A stretch of DNA of 64,000 nucleotides, from contig NZ_JADBEF010000001.1 in NCBI RefSeq assembly GCF_014873535.1, positions 7,378,001 through 7,442,000 of the forward strand. The letters are read 5' to 3'. This DNA comes from Nonomuraea africana. Its GTDB lineage: Bacteria; Actinomycetota; Actinomycetes; Streptosporangiales; Streptosporangiaceae. Within the stretch, counting starts at the first letter, position 1, and every line of letters starts with the position of its first letter. Under the pieces are notes generated by a model that saw nothing but the letters and a program-made list of their open reading frames with translations, was not told where the DNA came from and searched no databases. Position numbers and translations under genes: made by a program. This document shows, in pieces, positions 41,314-50,361 of the stretch.

Positions 41314-42057
41314 ATGGTGCGCATCGGAGCTCATGTCGACCAGGACGATCCCGCCGCCCACGCGGCCGAACGCGACGCGGAGATCGTGCAGTTCTTCCTC
41401 GGCGACCCGCAGGGCTACAAGGCCCCCGTCCTGCCGGACAAGCCCGTCGAGGGCGTCGACATCTACATCCACGCGCCCTACCTGATCAACGTGGCCACCA
41501 CCAACAACCGCATCAGGATCCCCAGCCGCAAGCTGCTGGAGCAGCACCTGAAGGCGGCCGCGAGCCTCGGCGCCAAGGGCCTGATCGTCCACGGCGGCCA
41601 TCTCAACAAGGACGAGGACCCGCAGATCGGCTTCGACAACTGGCGCAAGGTGTTCGAGCGGATGGAGTGTCCCATCCCCGTCCTCATCGAGAACACCGCC
41701 GGCGGCGGGAACGCCATCGCCCGCAGGCTCGACAAGATCGCCAGGCTGTGGGACGCGCTCGACGGGTTCGACGTGGGCTTCTGCCTCGACACCTGCCACG
41801 CCCACGCGGGCGGCGAGGAGCTCGTGGACGTCGTCGACCGGGTGAAGGCCATCACCGGCCGCATCGACCTGGTCCACTGCAACGACTCGCGCGACGCCTT
41901 CGACTCGGGCGCCGACCGCCACGCCAACCTGGGCCAGGGGCAGATCGACGCGGAGCTGATCCTCGAGGTGTGCCGCAGGGCGGGCGCGCCGATCATCGTC
42001 GAGACGCCATTCGAGGGTCAAGCGGAGGACATCGCCTTCCTGCGCAAGAACCTCTGA
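41314..42057 (+). CDS. nfo: Deoxyribonuclease IV (AP endonuclease Nfo)
   Basis: A 247-residue TIM-barrel endonuclease IV of base-excision repair. Metal ligands are visible: IYIHAPYL, IVHGGHL, IENTAGGG, FCLDTCHAHAGG, LVHCNDSRD, DRHANLGQG and IVETPFEG. It incises DNA 5' of abasic sites. TAACCT ends 7 bases before the ATG (leaderless layout); GGAAGG also lies just upstream. The control region is abutted by the 75-bp tandem array. Confidence 0.95.
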   Translation: MVRIGAHVDQDDPAAHAAERDAEIVQFFLGDPQGYKAPVLPDKPVEGVDIYIHAPYLINVATTNNRIRIPSRKLLEQHLKAAASLGAKGLIVHGGHLNKDEDPQIGFDNWRKVFERMECPIPVLIENTAGGGNAIARRLDKIARLWDALDGFDVGFCLDTCHAHAGGEELVDVVDRVKAITGRIDLVHCNDSRDAFDSGADRHANLGQGQIDAELILEVCRRAGAPIIVETPFEGQAEDIAFLRKNL

Positions 42058-42120
42058 CGGAAACACACAGGCTGTGGATAACTTCCATGGATTACTCCAC
42101 GGCCGAAGTGGGTAAAGACT

Positions 42121-43167
42121 TCAGCCCGCCCAGGCGCCGGTGAGGAAGCGCATGGCGTTCAGCACCATCAGCGGGCCGAGCAGCAGGCCGTACCCGATGC
42201 TCCATCGAGCGGGCAGCCTCGCGATCAGAACCCACAGCGGGAACCACAGCAGCAGGGCGCGCGGCACCGACAGGTAGTAGGCCGAGGTGAGCAGCGCGCC
42301 CGCCTGCAGCCCGCAGTAGACGAACTCGCTCCACCTGCGCGTGGCCAGCAACCAGACCAGGACGGCCACCGCCACCACGGCCCCGGCGATCTCCATCCTG
42401 AAGGGGACCGCGGAGTCGCCCGCGCCCATCGCCGAGTTCCACGTCGTCAGCCACGCCCGCCACGGCCAGACCAGTTCCCTGCCCCAGCCCGCCTCCTGCG
42501 CGTGCTTCCACGCCAGCCAGTCGCCGGTGAGGCCGCGCAGGTACCAGGAGTAGGCGATCAGCGGCACGAACGGAATCACCAGCCACGGCAGCTCCCGCCA
42601 GCGCGGCCTGCTGAGCGCGAACTCCACGACCAGCGCGACCGCCAGGAACAGCCCGGTGATGCGCACGCTCGACGCCCCCGCCGCCAGCAGGACGGCCAGC
42701 GGCCACTGCCGCCTGCGCGCCGCCAGCCACGCGGGGATCGCGAACGCCAGGAAGAGCGACTCGCTGTAGCCGGCGGCCAGGAAGACCGCGGTGGGGAACA
42801 GCACCATCGCCAGGACGGCCCGCTCGCCGGACCCGCCCTCGAACTCGGCCAGCCGGGCCAGCGCCACCGCCGCCACCCCGCCCGCCACCAGCGAGACGAG
42901 CAGCCCGCACAGCGCCCAGTCGGTCACCACCAGGTGCACGAGCCTGAGCACGGAGGGCAGGCCGGGAAAGAAGGCGGGCAGCCCGGGATCGCGCGCCTGG
43001 GCCGGGTTCCCCCGGTAGCCGTACTCGGCGATGGTGACGAACAGGCTGGCGTCCCACTGCTTCCACCGGGAGAGGTAATCGCGCCCGCCCACCAGCCATG
43101 GCACGGCCATCACGCTGACGGCCAGGAGCCCCAGGCGGGAGGTGATCCAGACGCCCAGAGCCCTCAT
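42121..43167 (-). CDS. Membrane mannosyltransferase-like protein (PIG-V type)
   Basis: A 348-residue polytopic membrane protein with about ten helices. The WKQWDASLFVTIAEYGYRG segment near 35 matches the catalytic Asp loop of PIG-V/GT-C polyprenol-dependent glycosyltransferases. It ends the leftward operon after the GT87 gene with a one-base overlap (TGATG). The donor is probably a polyprenyl-phosphate mannose; the acceptor is unknown, perhaps cell-wall or lipoglycan. Confidence 0.8.
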   Translation of the reverse strand: MRALGVWITSRLGLLAVSVMAVPWLVGGRDYLSRWKQWDASLFVTIAEYGYRGNPAQARDPGLPAFFPGLPSVLRLVHLVVTDWALCGLLVSLVAGGVAAVALARLAEFEGGSGERAVLAMVLFPTAVFLAAGYSESLFLAFAIPAWLAARRRQWPLAVLLAAGASSVRITGLFLAVALVVEFALSRPRWRELPWLVIPFVPLIAYSWYLRGLTGDWLAWKHAQEAGWGRELVWPWRAWLTTWNSAMGAGDSAVPFRMEIAGAVVAVAVLVWLLATRRWSEFVYCGLQAGALLTSAYYLSVPRALLLWFPLWVLIARLPARWSIGYGLLLGPLMVLNAMRFLTGAWAG

Positions 43168-44495
43168 CAGGCGAGAGAGAACCTGTCGGGCGCCCGGTCG
43201 AACACGCCGCCCGCCTGGTCGTCGACGCCTGCCTGCCGTACGACGTCCTTGTCGGGACGGAGGATGTCGCGCACCACGAAGGCCATCATGATCAGGATCG
43301 TGATGACGCGGCCCCAGACGGCGGTGAAGTAGACGTCGTCACCGATGCCCAGATGCCTGGTGGTCTCGTCCTGGTAGAGCAGGTAGAGCCAGATTGCGAA
43401 GAAGTACCAGACCTCGGCGGCCTGCCAGAGCGCGAGCGGCTTCCAGTTGGGCCTGGCCAGCACCGCGAACGGCACCAGCCACAGCACGAACTGCGGCGAC
43501 CACACCTTGTTCGTCATCATGAACGCCGCCAGCGCCAGGAAGCAGATCTGCGCGAGACGCGGCCGGCGCGGCGCGACCATCGTGAGCACCGCGATGCCCA
43601 GGCAGAGCAGCGCCAGCGAGATCATGCCGAGCAGGCTCGGGTCCATGGTGCCGAGGATCGGCCAGCCCTTGCGCTCGAAGAACAGCCACGGCGAGCCCCA
43701 GTCGATGCCGCGCTCCTGCGAGAAGACGTAGAAGCGGCGCCAGCCGTCCCATGCCAGCAGCATGAACGGCACGTTGACCACGAGCCACGTGGCCACGGCC
43801 GCGGCCATCGAGATCAGGAACGGCCGCCACTTCCAGGTGCGGAGCGTGAGCAGGAACAGCGCGCCCACGAACATCAGCGGGTAGAACTTCGTGGCGATGG
43901 CCAGGCCGAGCAGCACGCCGGCGGCCACCTGGCGGCCCCGCGCCCACGCCAGCAGAAAGCCCATGGACAGGGCGCCCGCGACGAGATCCCAGTTCACGTA
44001 TGCGGCGAGGATCACCGCAGGCGCCACCGCGTACCAGAGCGCGTCCCACCGGCGGGTGGGCCCCGCGACCGCGGCCATCAGCAGCACGCCCACCACCAGG
44101 CAGATCCCGAGCAGGATCACCGTGATGTCGTAGAAGTGGACGGCCTGCGCCGCCGCGGCCTTCTCCTGCGCGGCGAGCCCCGGCCCGAGGGGAGGCGCCA
44201 GCCAGCGCGCCACCCAGGCGATGACCTGCATGACCTCGCCGAGCACGACCGGATACTCCACCTGCTTGTCGAACGGCACGTTGGCGAAGTAGGGGTTCTG
44301 GGTGGCCAGCTGCCGGTCGAAGTAGAGCGGGTAGATGTCGGTGTAGCAGAAGTTCGCATACGTCTGGATGGAGTTGTTCCATCCGCCCGTCCTGCAGGGA
44401 AGCTTCCAGACGTAGGCGAGGACCGCCCCCAGGGCCGCGAACAACCCCAGGGGCAGGTACGGCACGACCCGCGCCGTCAGTGCGGGCCGTGTCAT
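43167..44495 (-). CDS. Glycosyltransferase family 87 (GT-C) membrane protein
   Basis: A 442-residue protein with about eleven helices, of the DUF2029/GT87 family that includes mycobacterial alpha-mannosyltransferases of lipoglycan synthesis. The N-terminal loop TYANFCYTDIYPLYFDRQL near 46 holds the expected acidic residue, and AIATKFYPLMFVGALFL near 200 is a conserved membrane block. Coupled to the penicillin-binding protein gene by ATGA and to the next gene by a one-base overlap. Confidence 0.85.
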   Translation of the reverse strand: MTRPALTARVVPYLPLGLFAALGAVLAYVWKLPCRTGGWNNSIQTYANFCYTDIYPLYFDRQLATQNPYFANVPFDKQVEYPVVLGEVMQVIAWVARWLAPPLGPGLAAQEKAAAAQAVHFYDITVILLGICLVVGVLLMAAVAGPTRRWDALWYAVAPAVILAAYVNWDLVAGALSMGFLLAWARGRQVAAGVLLGLAIATKFYPLMFVGALFLLTLRTWKWRPFLISMAAAVATWLVVNVPFMLLAWDGWRRFYVFSQERGIDWGSPWLFFERKGWPILGTMDPSLLGMISLALLCLGIAVLTMVAPRRPRLAQICFLALAAFMMTNKVWSPQFVLWLVPFAVLARPNWKPLALWQAAEVWYFFAIWLYLLYQDETTRHLGIGDDVYFTAVWGRVITILIMMAFVVRDILRPDKDVVRQAGVDDQAGGVFDRAPDRFSLA

Positions 44496-47242
44496 TCGTT
44501 GTCGCGCCTGGCGGGATCGGCCATGGGGTCGGGAACCACGGCGCCGCCACCCATCGTGTCCTCATCCCTGCCGTGGCCGTTGCCGTTCCCATTGCCGTTG
44601 CCGTTGCCCACCTCGCCGAGCCGGTCGGCGTCGGTGGTGCCGTCCTCCGGCAGGCCGTCGCTGTCGCTGTCGGCGTCATCGCAGCCGAGCAGGCCGCAGT
44701 CGTTACCGCTGTCGTCACCCCATGGGTCCTCGGGGGTGCCGAACGGGTTGCTCGGGGTCGGCGTGGGCTTGGGCGTGGGCTTGGGAACGATGTTCTCGGG
44801 CTGGCCGATGCCCACCTTCGGGGGGAACTGCTCGATGGGCAGCTTCTCGTGGGCGGCGAGCATGAACGCACGCCACACGTCGGTGGGCGGACCGGCGCCC
44901 TGGAAACCCAGCGGCTTCTCGAAGGCCGTGCTGTAAGGCTTCTCCATGGTGTACTTGGAGTTCTTCTTGCCGTCGGACCACGGGCAACTGGAGTCGACCG
45001 GCGGGACCACCTTGCCCGACTTCGTCTGGCACTGCTCGCGGTAGAAACCGACTGCAGTGGAGATCTGCGGGGTGTAACCGACGAACCAGGCTTCCTTCTC
45101 GTTGTTGTTCGTGCCGGTCTTGCCGGCGGCGGGGCGGGCGCCGAGGCCCTTGCCTCCCGCGGTGCCGTTCCTGAGCACCGCCTGCATGGCGTAGGTGGCG
45201 TCGGCGGCCGCCTCAGGCGAGATGACCTTGCGGGGGGTCTTCTTCTCGTTGAAGACGGTCAGGCCCGACGGGTCGACCACCTTCTGAACCACGTGGTAGT
45301 CGACGTGCTGGCCGGCGTTGGCGAAGATCGAGTAGCCGGCCGCCTGCTCGACGGGGCTGACCAGGGCGGAGCCGATCGAGAAGCCGTAGCTGTGCTCCTT
45401 GACGTCGTGGTCCATGCGCGCCTTGCCGAGACCCGCCTCCACGGCGACGCGCTTGACGTCCTCGAGCTGGCCGGGAAGCGCGTACGCCATGGAGGCGTAG
45501 GCGGTGTTGACGGACTGGGCGGTGGCGTAGACGACGTCGATCGCGGACTTCACCGCGTGGTCGTTTTTGATACCGCCATCGGCCTGACCAGGCAGGACCT
45601 TGGGCACGGTCTGGCTGCCGGGCACATAGCTGCTGAGGCTGTAACCGGCGTCGAGCCAGGCTGCCAGCACGTACGGCTTGAACGCCGAGGCTGCCTGCTT
45701 GTAGGAGCGGAACGCCTCGTTCCACGGGTCCTTCAAGTAGTTCTTGCCTCCGTAGAAGGCGAGGACCCTACCGGTCTTGTTGTCCACGGAGGCCATGCCG
45801 ACGTGGAACTCGCTCGACATGTTCTTGGTGACGCCCTCAGCGGCCTTCTTGGCCTCCAGCATCAGGTTCTTGTCGAAGGTGGACACAATCGTGTAGCCAC
45901 CGCGCTCCACCTCGTTCTTGGGGATGTTGTTGGCCTTCAGCTCCTCGATGACCTGCTCGACCATGTACCCCTTCAGCCCGGCCAGCTCGTTCTTCTCGTT
46001 GTCCGGCTTCACCCTGGGGAACTTGGCGGTCTTCGGCAGATCGCCGTACTTCTGCGGGAACTGCGCGGCCATGTAGTCGATGACCGTCTTCCACCGGTGC
46101 TCCAGCCTGGGGTCGTCGACCTCCCAGTTCGGCTGCTGGATGCGGGCGGCGAGGTAGGCGGCCTGCGAGGGCGTGACGTTCAGCGCGGTCTTGCCCTTGC
46201 CGAAGTAGGCCTCGGCCGCCGCCTCGATGCCGTAGGCGCGGCCGAAGTTGACCGTGTTGAGGTAGGTCTTGAGGATCTCTTCCTTGGAGAGCTCCTTGTC
46301 GAGCTTGACCGCGACGAAGATCTCCTTGATCTTCCGCTGGATCGTCTGCTCCTGGCTGAGGCCCTGGTAGTAGTTGCGGGCCATTTGCTGGGTGATGGTG
46401 GAGGCGCCCTGGACCTGCTGGCCCGTCGCGGTGTTCCACACCGAGCGGACCATGCCGGAGAGCGAGATGCCGGAGTCCTCGTAGAACGTCTTGTTCTCGA
46501 TGGCGACCGTGGCGTCCTTGACGGCGTCGCTGATCTTGGCGAAGTCGTCGACGATCCGCCGAGGCGTGCCCCTGCGGGCGATCTCGGTCTTGCCGTCGTT
46601 GTAATAGATGATGCTTTCCTGCGCGGTCGCCTCTTCCTGCGTGGCCCTGGGCAGGGGCGTGTTCGCGTAGGCGACCCAGATCATGCCGAACATCCCGGCC
46701 GCGAGCACGACCAGGCCCGCCATGACGATCTTCCAGTTCGGAATGAACCGTTTCCAGCCGCGGCTGTCCCTGCCTTCACCGCCGCCGCCACCGCCGCCGC
46801 CACCGCCGCCGCCGCCGCCACCGCGGCCCGGGCCCTCGGGACCGCGCGGGCCGCGTCCGCCACGGGAGCGGCGGGCGGCGGTGCCGCCCGCCATGGTCTC
46901 GTCCATGGACCTGCTGCGGGTGGGCGGACCGCCGGTGGGGTACTGCGCGGTCTGCTGCGGCATCTGCTGCGGGCCCGACGGCTGCCGCGTGGGCTGCGGG
47001 CCAGAAGGGCCCTGCCTGCCCGGGGAGCGCTGCGGGCCGGAGGGCGCGGGCGGCTGCGCGTCCATGGCGCCGGTCTGCTCGTAGGCGGCCTCGGGACGGC
47101 GGGCGCCGCCCCAGCCGGTTTGCTGCGGCTGCGAGGTGGGCACAGAACTCGAGCGACGGCGCCTTCCCTGGCGAGCCGTCCCTTCGGGGCGCGCTGCGCG
47201 TCCGTTCGGCTCGGAGCCATAGCTGCTGCTGTTACTCAACAC
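44492..47242 (-). CDS. Bifunctional (class A) penicillin-binding protein
   Basis: A 916-residue peptidoglycan synthase. A long disordered N-terminus rich in Pro, Gln and Gly, with a run of 15 Gly near 145, precedes a membrane helix (about 175-195). The GT51 transglycosylase follows (IENKTFYEDSGIS, GASTITQQMARNYY), then the transpeptidase: SxxK in ASAFKPYVLA, SxN in AQSVNTAYASM, KTG in AGKTGTNNN. An acidic C-terminal tail contains GNGNGNGNGNG. Start GTG at 47242. It leads an operon with two membrane glycosyltransferases, tying wall synthesis to mannosylation (inference). Confidence 0.93.
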   Translation of the reverse strand: MLSNSSSYGSEPNGRAARPEGTARQGRRRRSSSVPTSQPQQTGWGGARRPEAAYEQTGAMDAQPPAPSGPQRSPGRQGPSGPQPTRQPSGPQQMPQQTAQYPTGGPPTRSRSMDETMAGGTAARRSRGGRGPRGPEGPGRGGGGGGGGGGGGGGGEGRDSRGWKRFIPNWKIVMAGLVVLAAGMFGMIWVAYANTPLPRATQEEATAQESIIYYNDGKTEIARRGTPRRIVDDFAKISDAVKDATVAIENKTFYEDSGISLSGMVRSVWNTATGQQVQGASTITQQMARNYYQGLSQEQTIQRKIKEIFVAVKLDKELSKEEILKTYLNTVNFGRAYGIEAAAEAYFGKGKTALNVTPSQAAYLAARIQQPNWEVDDPRLEHRWKTVIDYMAAQFPQKYGDLPKTAKFPRVKPDNEKNELAGLKGYMVEQVIEELKANNIPKNEVERGGYTIVSTFDKNLMLEAKKAAEGVTKNMSSEFHVGMASVDNKTGRVLAFYGGKNYLKDPWNEAFRSYKQAASAFKPYVLAAWLDAGYSLSSYVPGSQTVPKVLPGQADGGIKNDHAVKSAIDVVYATAQSVNTAYASMAYALPGQLEDVKRVAVEAGLGKARMDHDVKEHSYGFSIGSALVSPVEQAAGYSIFANAGQHVDYHVVQKVVDPSGLTVFNEKKTPRKVISPEAAADATYAMQAVLRNGTAGGKGLGARPAAGKTGTNNNEKEAWFVGYTPQISTAVGFYREQCQTKSGKVVPPVDSSCPWSDGKKNSKYTMEKPYSTAFEKPLGFQGAGPPTDVWRAFMLAAHEKLPIEQFPPKVGIGQPENIVPKPTPKPTPTPSNPFGTPEDPWGDDSGNDCGLLGCDDADSDSDGLPEDGTTDADRLGEVGNGNGNGNGNGHGRDEDTMGGGAVVPDPMADPARRDNE

Positions 47243-47287
47243 GTCCTCGCATCGTCGTCGTCTTGCACGGCGGGCGCCGTCCTCGGT

Positions 47288-47674
47288 TCAGGTGGTGCCG
47301 ACGGTGTCGGGTGGCCCGTTGCCGAGGACGGAGGAGACGGTCAGGTGGTTCCAGGAACAACCTTGACAGACCTCGACCACGTAGACCCGGAACTCCTCGT
47401 AATCATGGGCCATGTGGAGGAGCTCTGACGCGGGCTTTGCCCGACCGGCATGTCGCCCCAGCGAATCCCCGTAGACATAGGTCACGTTGGTGACGTTCTC
47501 CCTCTCGCACACCGGGCAGAGGCGTTCGGTCGGTTCACCGAAGCGCCGCGCGGTGCGAAGGAGATGGGGCTGTGCGTCACAGATCTCCCGGGTGGAGGCA
47601 CGCCAGGGACGCTGCGAGCGGCGCGACGCGCGCTTCGCCGGTCCGTAGCCCACCACCCTCCTCTGTGACCACAT
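47288..47674 (-). CDS. DUF5318-type zinc-ribbon-like protein
   Basis: A 128-residue basic protein with two Cys pairs (LCPVCERENV and VCQGCSWNHL) likely to bind zinc. I recognise it as the actinobacterial DUF5318 family encoded next to ino1 and the PBP. Function unknown. The ATG at 47674 is chosen (MWSQRRVVGYG); codons upstream overlap the PadR promoter region. It lies 45 bp before the PBP start. Confidence 0.75.
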   Translation of the reverse strand: MWSQRRVVGYGPAKRASRRSQRPWRASTREICDAQPHLLRTARRFGEPTERLCPVCERENVTNVTYVYGDSLGRHAGRAKPASELLHMAHDYEEFRVYVVEVCQGCSWNHLTVSSVLGNGPPDTVGTT

Positions 47675-47764
47675 GCGCGCCAGACTACGGCTTTTTACCG
47701 ATTGCTCCCAACCTCTTGGCAAAACCCTTAATTGCAGCGATATAGCGCGGCGACGTATCCTCAT

Positions 47765-47785
47765 GATGTATCGACTCGATACATC
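47765..47785. promoter_or_regulatory. PadR operator, perfect 21-bp palindrome
   Basis: Arms GATGTATCGA and TCGATACATC surround one central C. The palindrome sits 22 bp before the PadR start and shares the ATGTAT/ATACAT core known for PadR-family sites. It should autoregulate padR and perhaps the following ino1. Confidence 0.75.
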
Positions 47786-47807
47786 GACGCGAGAGGGGGC
47801 GGTTCCA

Positions 47808-48380
47808 TTGGCCAGCGGACAGGGCAGGGTCCTGGAACTGGCCGTGCTCGGGTCGCTGCACGAGACCCCGCTTCACGGCTACGAGCTGCGCAAACGGCTC
47901 AACGCCCTGCTGGGGATGTTCCGGGCCTTCTCCTACGGCTCGCTCTACCCTTGCCTGAAGTCGCTGCTCGAACAGGGGCTCATCGCGGAGGAGCACCCCA
48001 CTGCTGTGACCGGGCGATCGAAGATCGTCTACAAGCTCACAGCGGAGGGCAAGGAGCGGCTGCAGGAGCTGCTGACCCAGGCGGGCCCCTCCGCATGGGA
48101 GGACGAGAGCTTCGGCGTCCATTTCGCCTTCTTCCGCCACACAGAGGCAGAGGTACGGCTGCGCATCCTCGAAGGACGCCGCAGCCGGCTCGAAGAACGA
48201 CTCGACAGCGTCCGCACCGCCCTCGCCCGCACGAGGGAACGACTCGACAGCTACACACTCGAGCTGCAGCGTCACGGTCTGGAGTCAGTCGAACGCGAGG
48301 TGCGTTGGCTGAACGAGCTGATCGCCACAGAACGCAGGGCGTCGCAAGAGCCCGCGAAAGATATGTCATCAGATGAGTAA
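47808..48380 (+). CDS. PadR-family transcriptional regulator
   Basis: A 190-residue regulator. The winged helix-turn-helix (LAVLGSLHETPLHGYELRKR near 10; FSYGSLYPCLKSLLEQGLI) and the wing (GRSKIVYKLTAEGKERL) are clear, followed by a Vir_C-type coiled C-terminal dimerisation region. The start is TTG at 47808 behind GAGAGGGGGCGG. It is followed after 12 bp by ino1, an arrangement conserved in actinomycetes, suggesting control of inositol supply. Confidence 0.9.
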   Translation: MASGQGRVLELAVLGSLHETPLHGYELRKRLNALLGMFRAFSYGSLYPCLKSLLEQGLIAEEHPTAVTGRSKIVYKLTAEGKERLQELLTQAGPSAWEDESFGVHFAFFRHTEAEVRLRILEGRRSRLEERLDSVRTALARTRERLDSYTLELQRHGLESVEREVRWLNELIATERRASQEPAKDMSSDE

Positions 48381-48392
48381 GGAGCGAGTGCG

Positions 48393-49472
48393 ATGGGTTC
48401 GGTACGCGTAGCCGTTGTCGGTGTCGGCAACTGCGCGGCGTCGCTGATTCAGGGCGTTCACTACTACAAGGACGCCGACCCGGACACACGAGTGCCGGGT
48501 CTGATGCACGTCAAGTTCGGTGAGTACCACGTCGGCGACGTCGAGTTCGTCGCCGCCTTCGACGTGGACGCCAAGAAGGTCGGGCGCGACCTGTCCGAGG
48601 CGATCGTGGCCAGCGAGAACAACACGATCAAGATTACGGACGTGCCGCCGACCGGTGTCATCGTCCAGCGCGGGCACACCTTCGACGGCCTCGGCGAGTA
48701 CTACCGCGAGATCATCGAGGAGTCCGACGAGCAGCCGGTGGACGTGGTCCAGGTGCTGAAGGACGCGAAGGTGGACGTCCTGGTCTCCTACCTGCCGGTG
48801 GGGTCCGAGGAGGCCGACCGCTTCTACGCGCAGTGCGCGATCGACGCGAAGGTCGGCTTCGTCAACGCGCTGCCCGTCTTCATCGCCTCCGACCCCGAGT
48901 GGGCGGCCAAGTTCGAGGAGGCGGGGGTGCCGATCGTCGGCGACGACATCAAGTCGCAGGTCGGCGCCACGATCACGCACCGCGTCATGGCCAAGCTGTT
49001 CGAGGACCGCGGAGTCGAGCTGCTGCGCACCTACCAGCTCAACTTCGGCGGCAACATGGACTTCATGAACATGCTGGAGCGCAAGCGCCTCCAGTCCAAG
49101 AAGGTCTCCAAGACGCAGTCGGTCACCTCGCAGATCCCGCACGAGATGGCCAAGGCCGACGTGCACATCGGCCCCTCGGACCACGTGCCGTGGCTGGACG
49201 ACCGCAAGTGGGCCTACGTCCGCCTCGAGGGCCGCTCCTTCGGCGACACCCCGCTGAACCTGGAGTACAAGCTCGAGGTCTGGGACTCGCCGAACTCGGC
49301 CGGCATCATCATCGACGCCGTGCGCGCCGCGAAGATCGCGATGGACCGCGGGATCGCGGGACCGATCCTGTCGGCTTCGTCCTACTTCATGAAGTCGCCG
49401 CCGGAGCAGTACTCCGACGACGAGGCGCGCGAGTACGTCGAGAAGTTCATCCGCGGCGAGGTGACTCGATAA
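48393..49472 (+). CDS. ino1: Inositol-3-phosphate synthase
   Basis: A 359-residue NAD-dependent enzyme turning glucose 6-phosphate into 1D-myo-inositol 3-phosphate, the precursor of phosphatidylinositol and mycothiol. The Rossmann motif VVGVGNCAASLIQG starts at residue 7, and the catalytic part includes GDDIKSQVGATITHR near 187 and TYQLNFGGNMDFMNM near 213. AAGGAG precedes the ATG. It probably shares the padR transcript. Confidence 0.96.
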   Translation: MGSVRVAVVGVGNCAASLIQGVHYYKDADPDTRVPGLMHVKFGEYHVGDVEFVAAFDVDAKKVGRDLSEAIVASENNTIKITDVPPTGVIVQRGHTFDGLGEYYREIIEESDEQPVDVVQVLKDAKVDVLVSYLPVGSEEADRFYAQCAIDAKVGFVNALPVFIASDPEWAAKFEEAGVPIVGDDIKSQVGATITHRVMAKLFEDRGVELLRTYQLNFGGNMDFMNMLERKRLQSKKVSKTQSVTSQIPHEMAKADVHIGPSDHVPWLDDRKWAYVRLEGRSFGDTPLNLEYKLEVWDSPNSAGIIIDAVRAAKIAMDRGIAGPILSASSYFMKSPPEQYSDDEAREYVEKFIRGEVTR

Positions 49473-49480
49473 TTATCTTG

Positions 49481-49717
49481 TACGGCAAGCCGACGTAAGC
49501 GCCGACGTCTCCCGGTGGCCGAGGTCCCTCTCCGTGCGCTACTCCAGCGGCACGGGGTGCTCTCTCCAACGGCGAGACGTCGGCGTTTCTCGTGGTGTGA
49601 ACCACCCAAGGGGCCCTCGTATCGCCGTGACGGGCCCCGCCACGCCGGCTCGAGGAGCGTTTCCCTGGAGGGACGCCCGCCCCGCGCCTTGGGTGGCGCC
49701 TTGGTCGGCCTGCCGTA
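49481..49717. repeat. Dispersed MITE-like repeat, copy B
   Basis: This fills most of the 304-bp gap between ino1 and the convergent idi. Left end TACGGCA (49481-49487) and right end TGCCGTA (49711-49717) are inverted. It matches copy A (16575-16835) in order: ATTATCTT outside the left end, CCGGTGGCCG, TACTCCAGCGG, GGCTCGAGGAGCGT, TCCCTGGA, GGCCTGCCGTAC. An internal 11-bp inverted repeat GCCGACGTCTC/GAGACGTCGGC spans its middle. No coding sequence seen. Confidence 0.75.
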
Positions 49718-49776
49718 CAGGGGCTCGGAAGGAAGAACGCGCGCCAACGAACCCACAGCCGCCGGAAGAAGCCGGG

Positions 49777-50361
49777 TCAGCCGCGGGCGGCGGGTGGGAG
49801 GTCGGTGGCGGGGGCCGGCGGCCAGGTGAGCGGGTCGGCGCCGAGGTCGTCCAGGAGCGGGACCTGGTCGCGGCACCACGGCGAGATCGCCAGCAGCCCC
49901 GACATCACGCCCGAGGTGAACTCCTTCCACGGCATCCACAGCACCTCCCCCACCTCCTCCGGGTTCGGCCTGGCGGGCGCCGTGGTCAGCACCCGGTACA
50001 CGGGGCACAGCTCGTTCTCCACGATGCCGTTGCCCATCACCGCCCGGTAGGAGAAGCGCGGCAGCACCAGGTCGGCGGACTCGACGTCCAGGCCGAGTTC
50101 GTAGGACAGCCGGCGCAGCACCGCGTCGCCGAGCCGCTCGCCCGGCAGCGGGTGGCCGCAGCAGCTGTTGGTCCACACATCGGGCCAGGTGATCTTGTGG
50201 GCCGCCCTCCTGGACAGCAGCACCCGGCCGTTCTCGTCGAAGACGTAACTGGAGAAGGCCAGGTGGAGGGGCGTGTCCGGACCGTGCACCGACGTCTTGG
50301 GCGCCGTGCCGATCGCGTTGCCCTCGCCGTCGACCAGCACCACGTGTTCCTCAGAGGTCAC
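49777..50361 (-). CDS. idi: Isopentenyl-diphosphate delta-isomerase, type I
   Basis: A 194-residue Nudix-fold enzyme that interconverts IPP and DMAPP for isoprenoid synthesis. The catalytic Cys is in TNSCCGHPLPGE near 66 and the catalytic Glu in VENELCPVYRV near 115. GTG start without a ribosome site; TACGCT on this strand (50374-50369) ends 7 bases upstream, a leaderless layout. Confidence 0.95.
   Translation of the reverse strand: MTSEEHVVLVDGEGNAIGTAPKTSVHGPDTPLHLAFSSYVFDENGRVLLSRRAAHKITWPDVWTNSCCGHPLPGERLGDAVLRRLSYELGLDVESADLVLPRFSYRAVMGNGIVENELCPVYRVLTTAPARPNPEEVGEVLWMPWKEFTSGVMSGLLAISPWCRDQVPLLDDLGADPLTWPPAPATDLPPAARG

Noticed and set aside
41003..41485. A plus-strand frame encoding four 25-residue repeats.
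   Set aside because: No ribosome site, and it runs out of frame into nfo; it is open only because of the repeat period.
40936..42066. A long minus-strand frame running through the 75-bp repeats and nfo.
   Set aside because: Only its last 58 codons have a ribosome site and a membrane-protein character; the rest is antisense to nfo or repeat DNA whose period is a multiple of three.
42073..42081. A single perfect E. coli-type DnaA box TGTGGATAA after nfo.
   Set aside because: One isolated 9-mer is expected by chance; no second box nearby.
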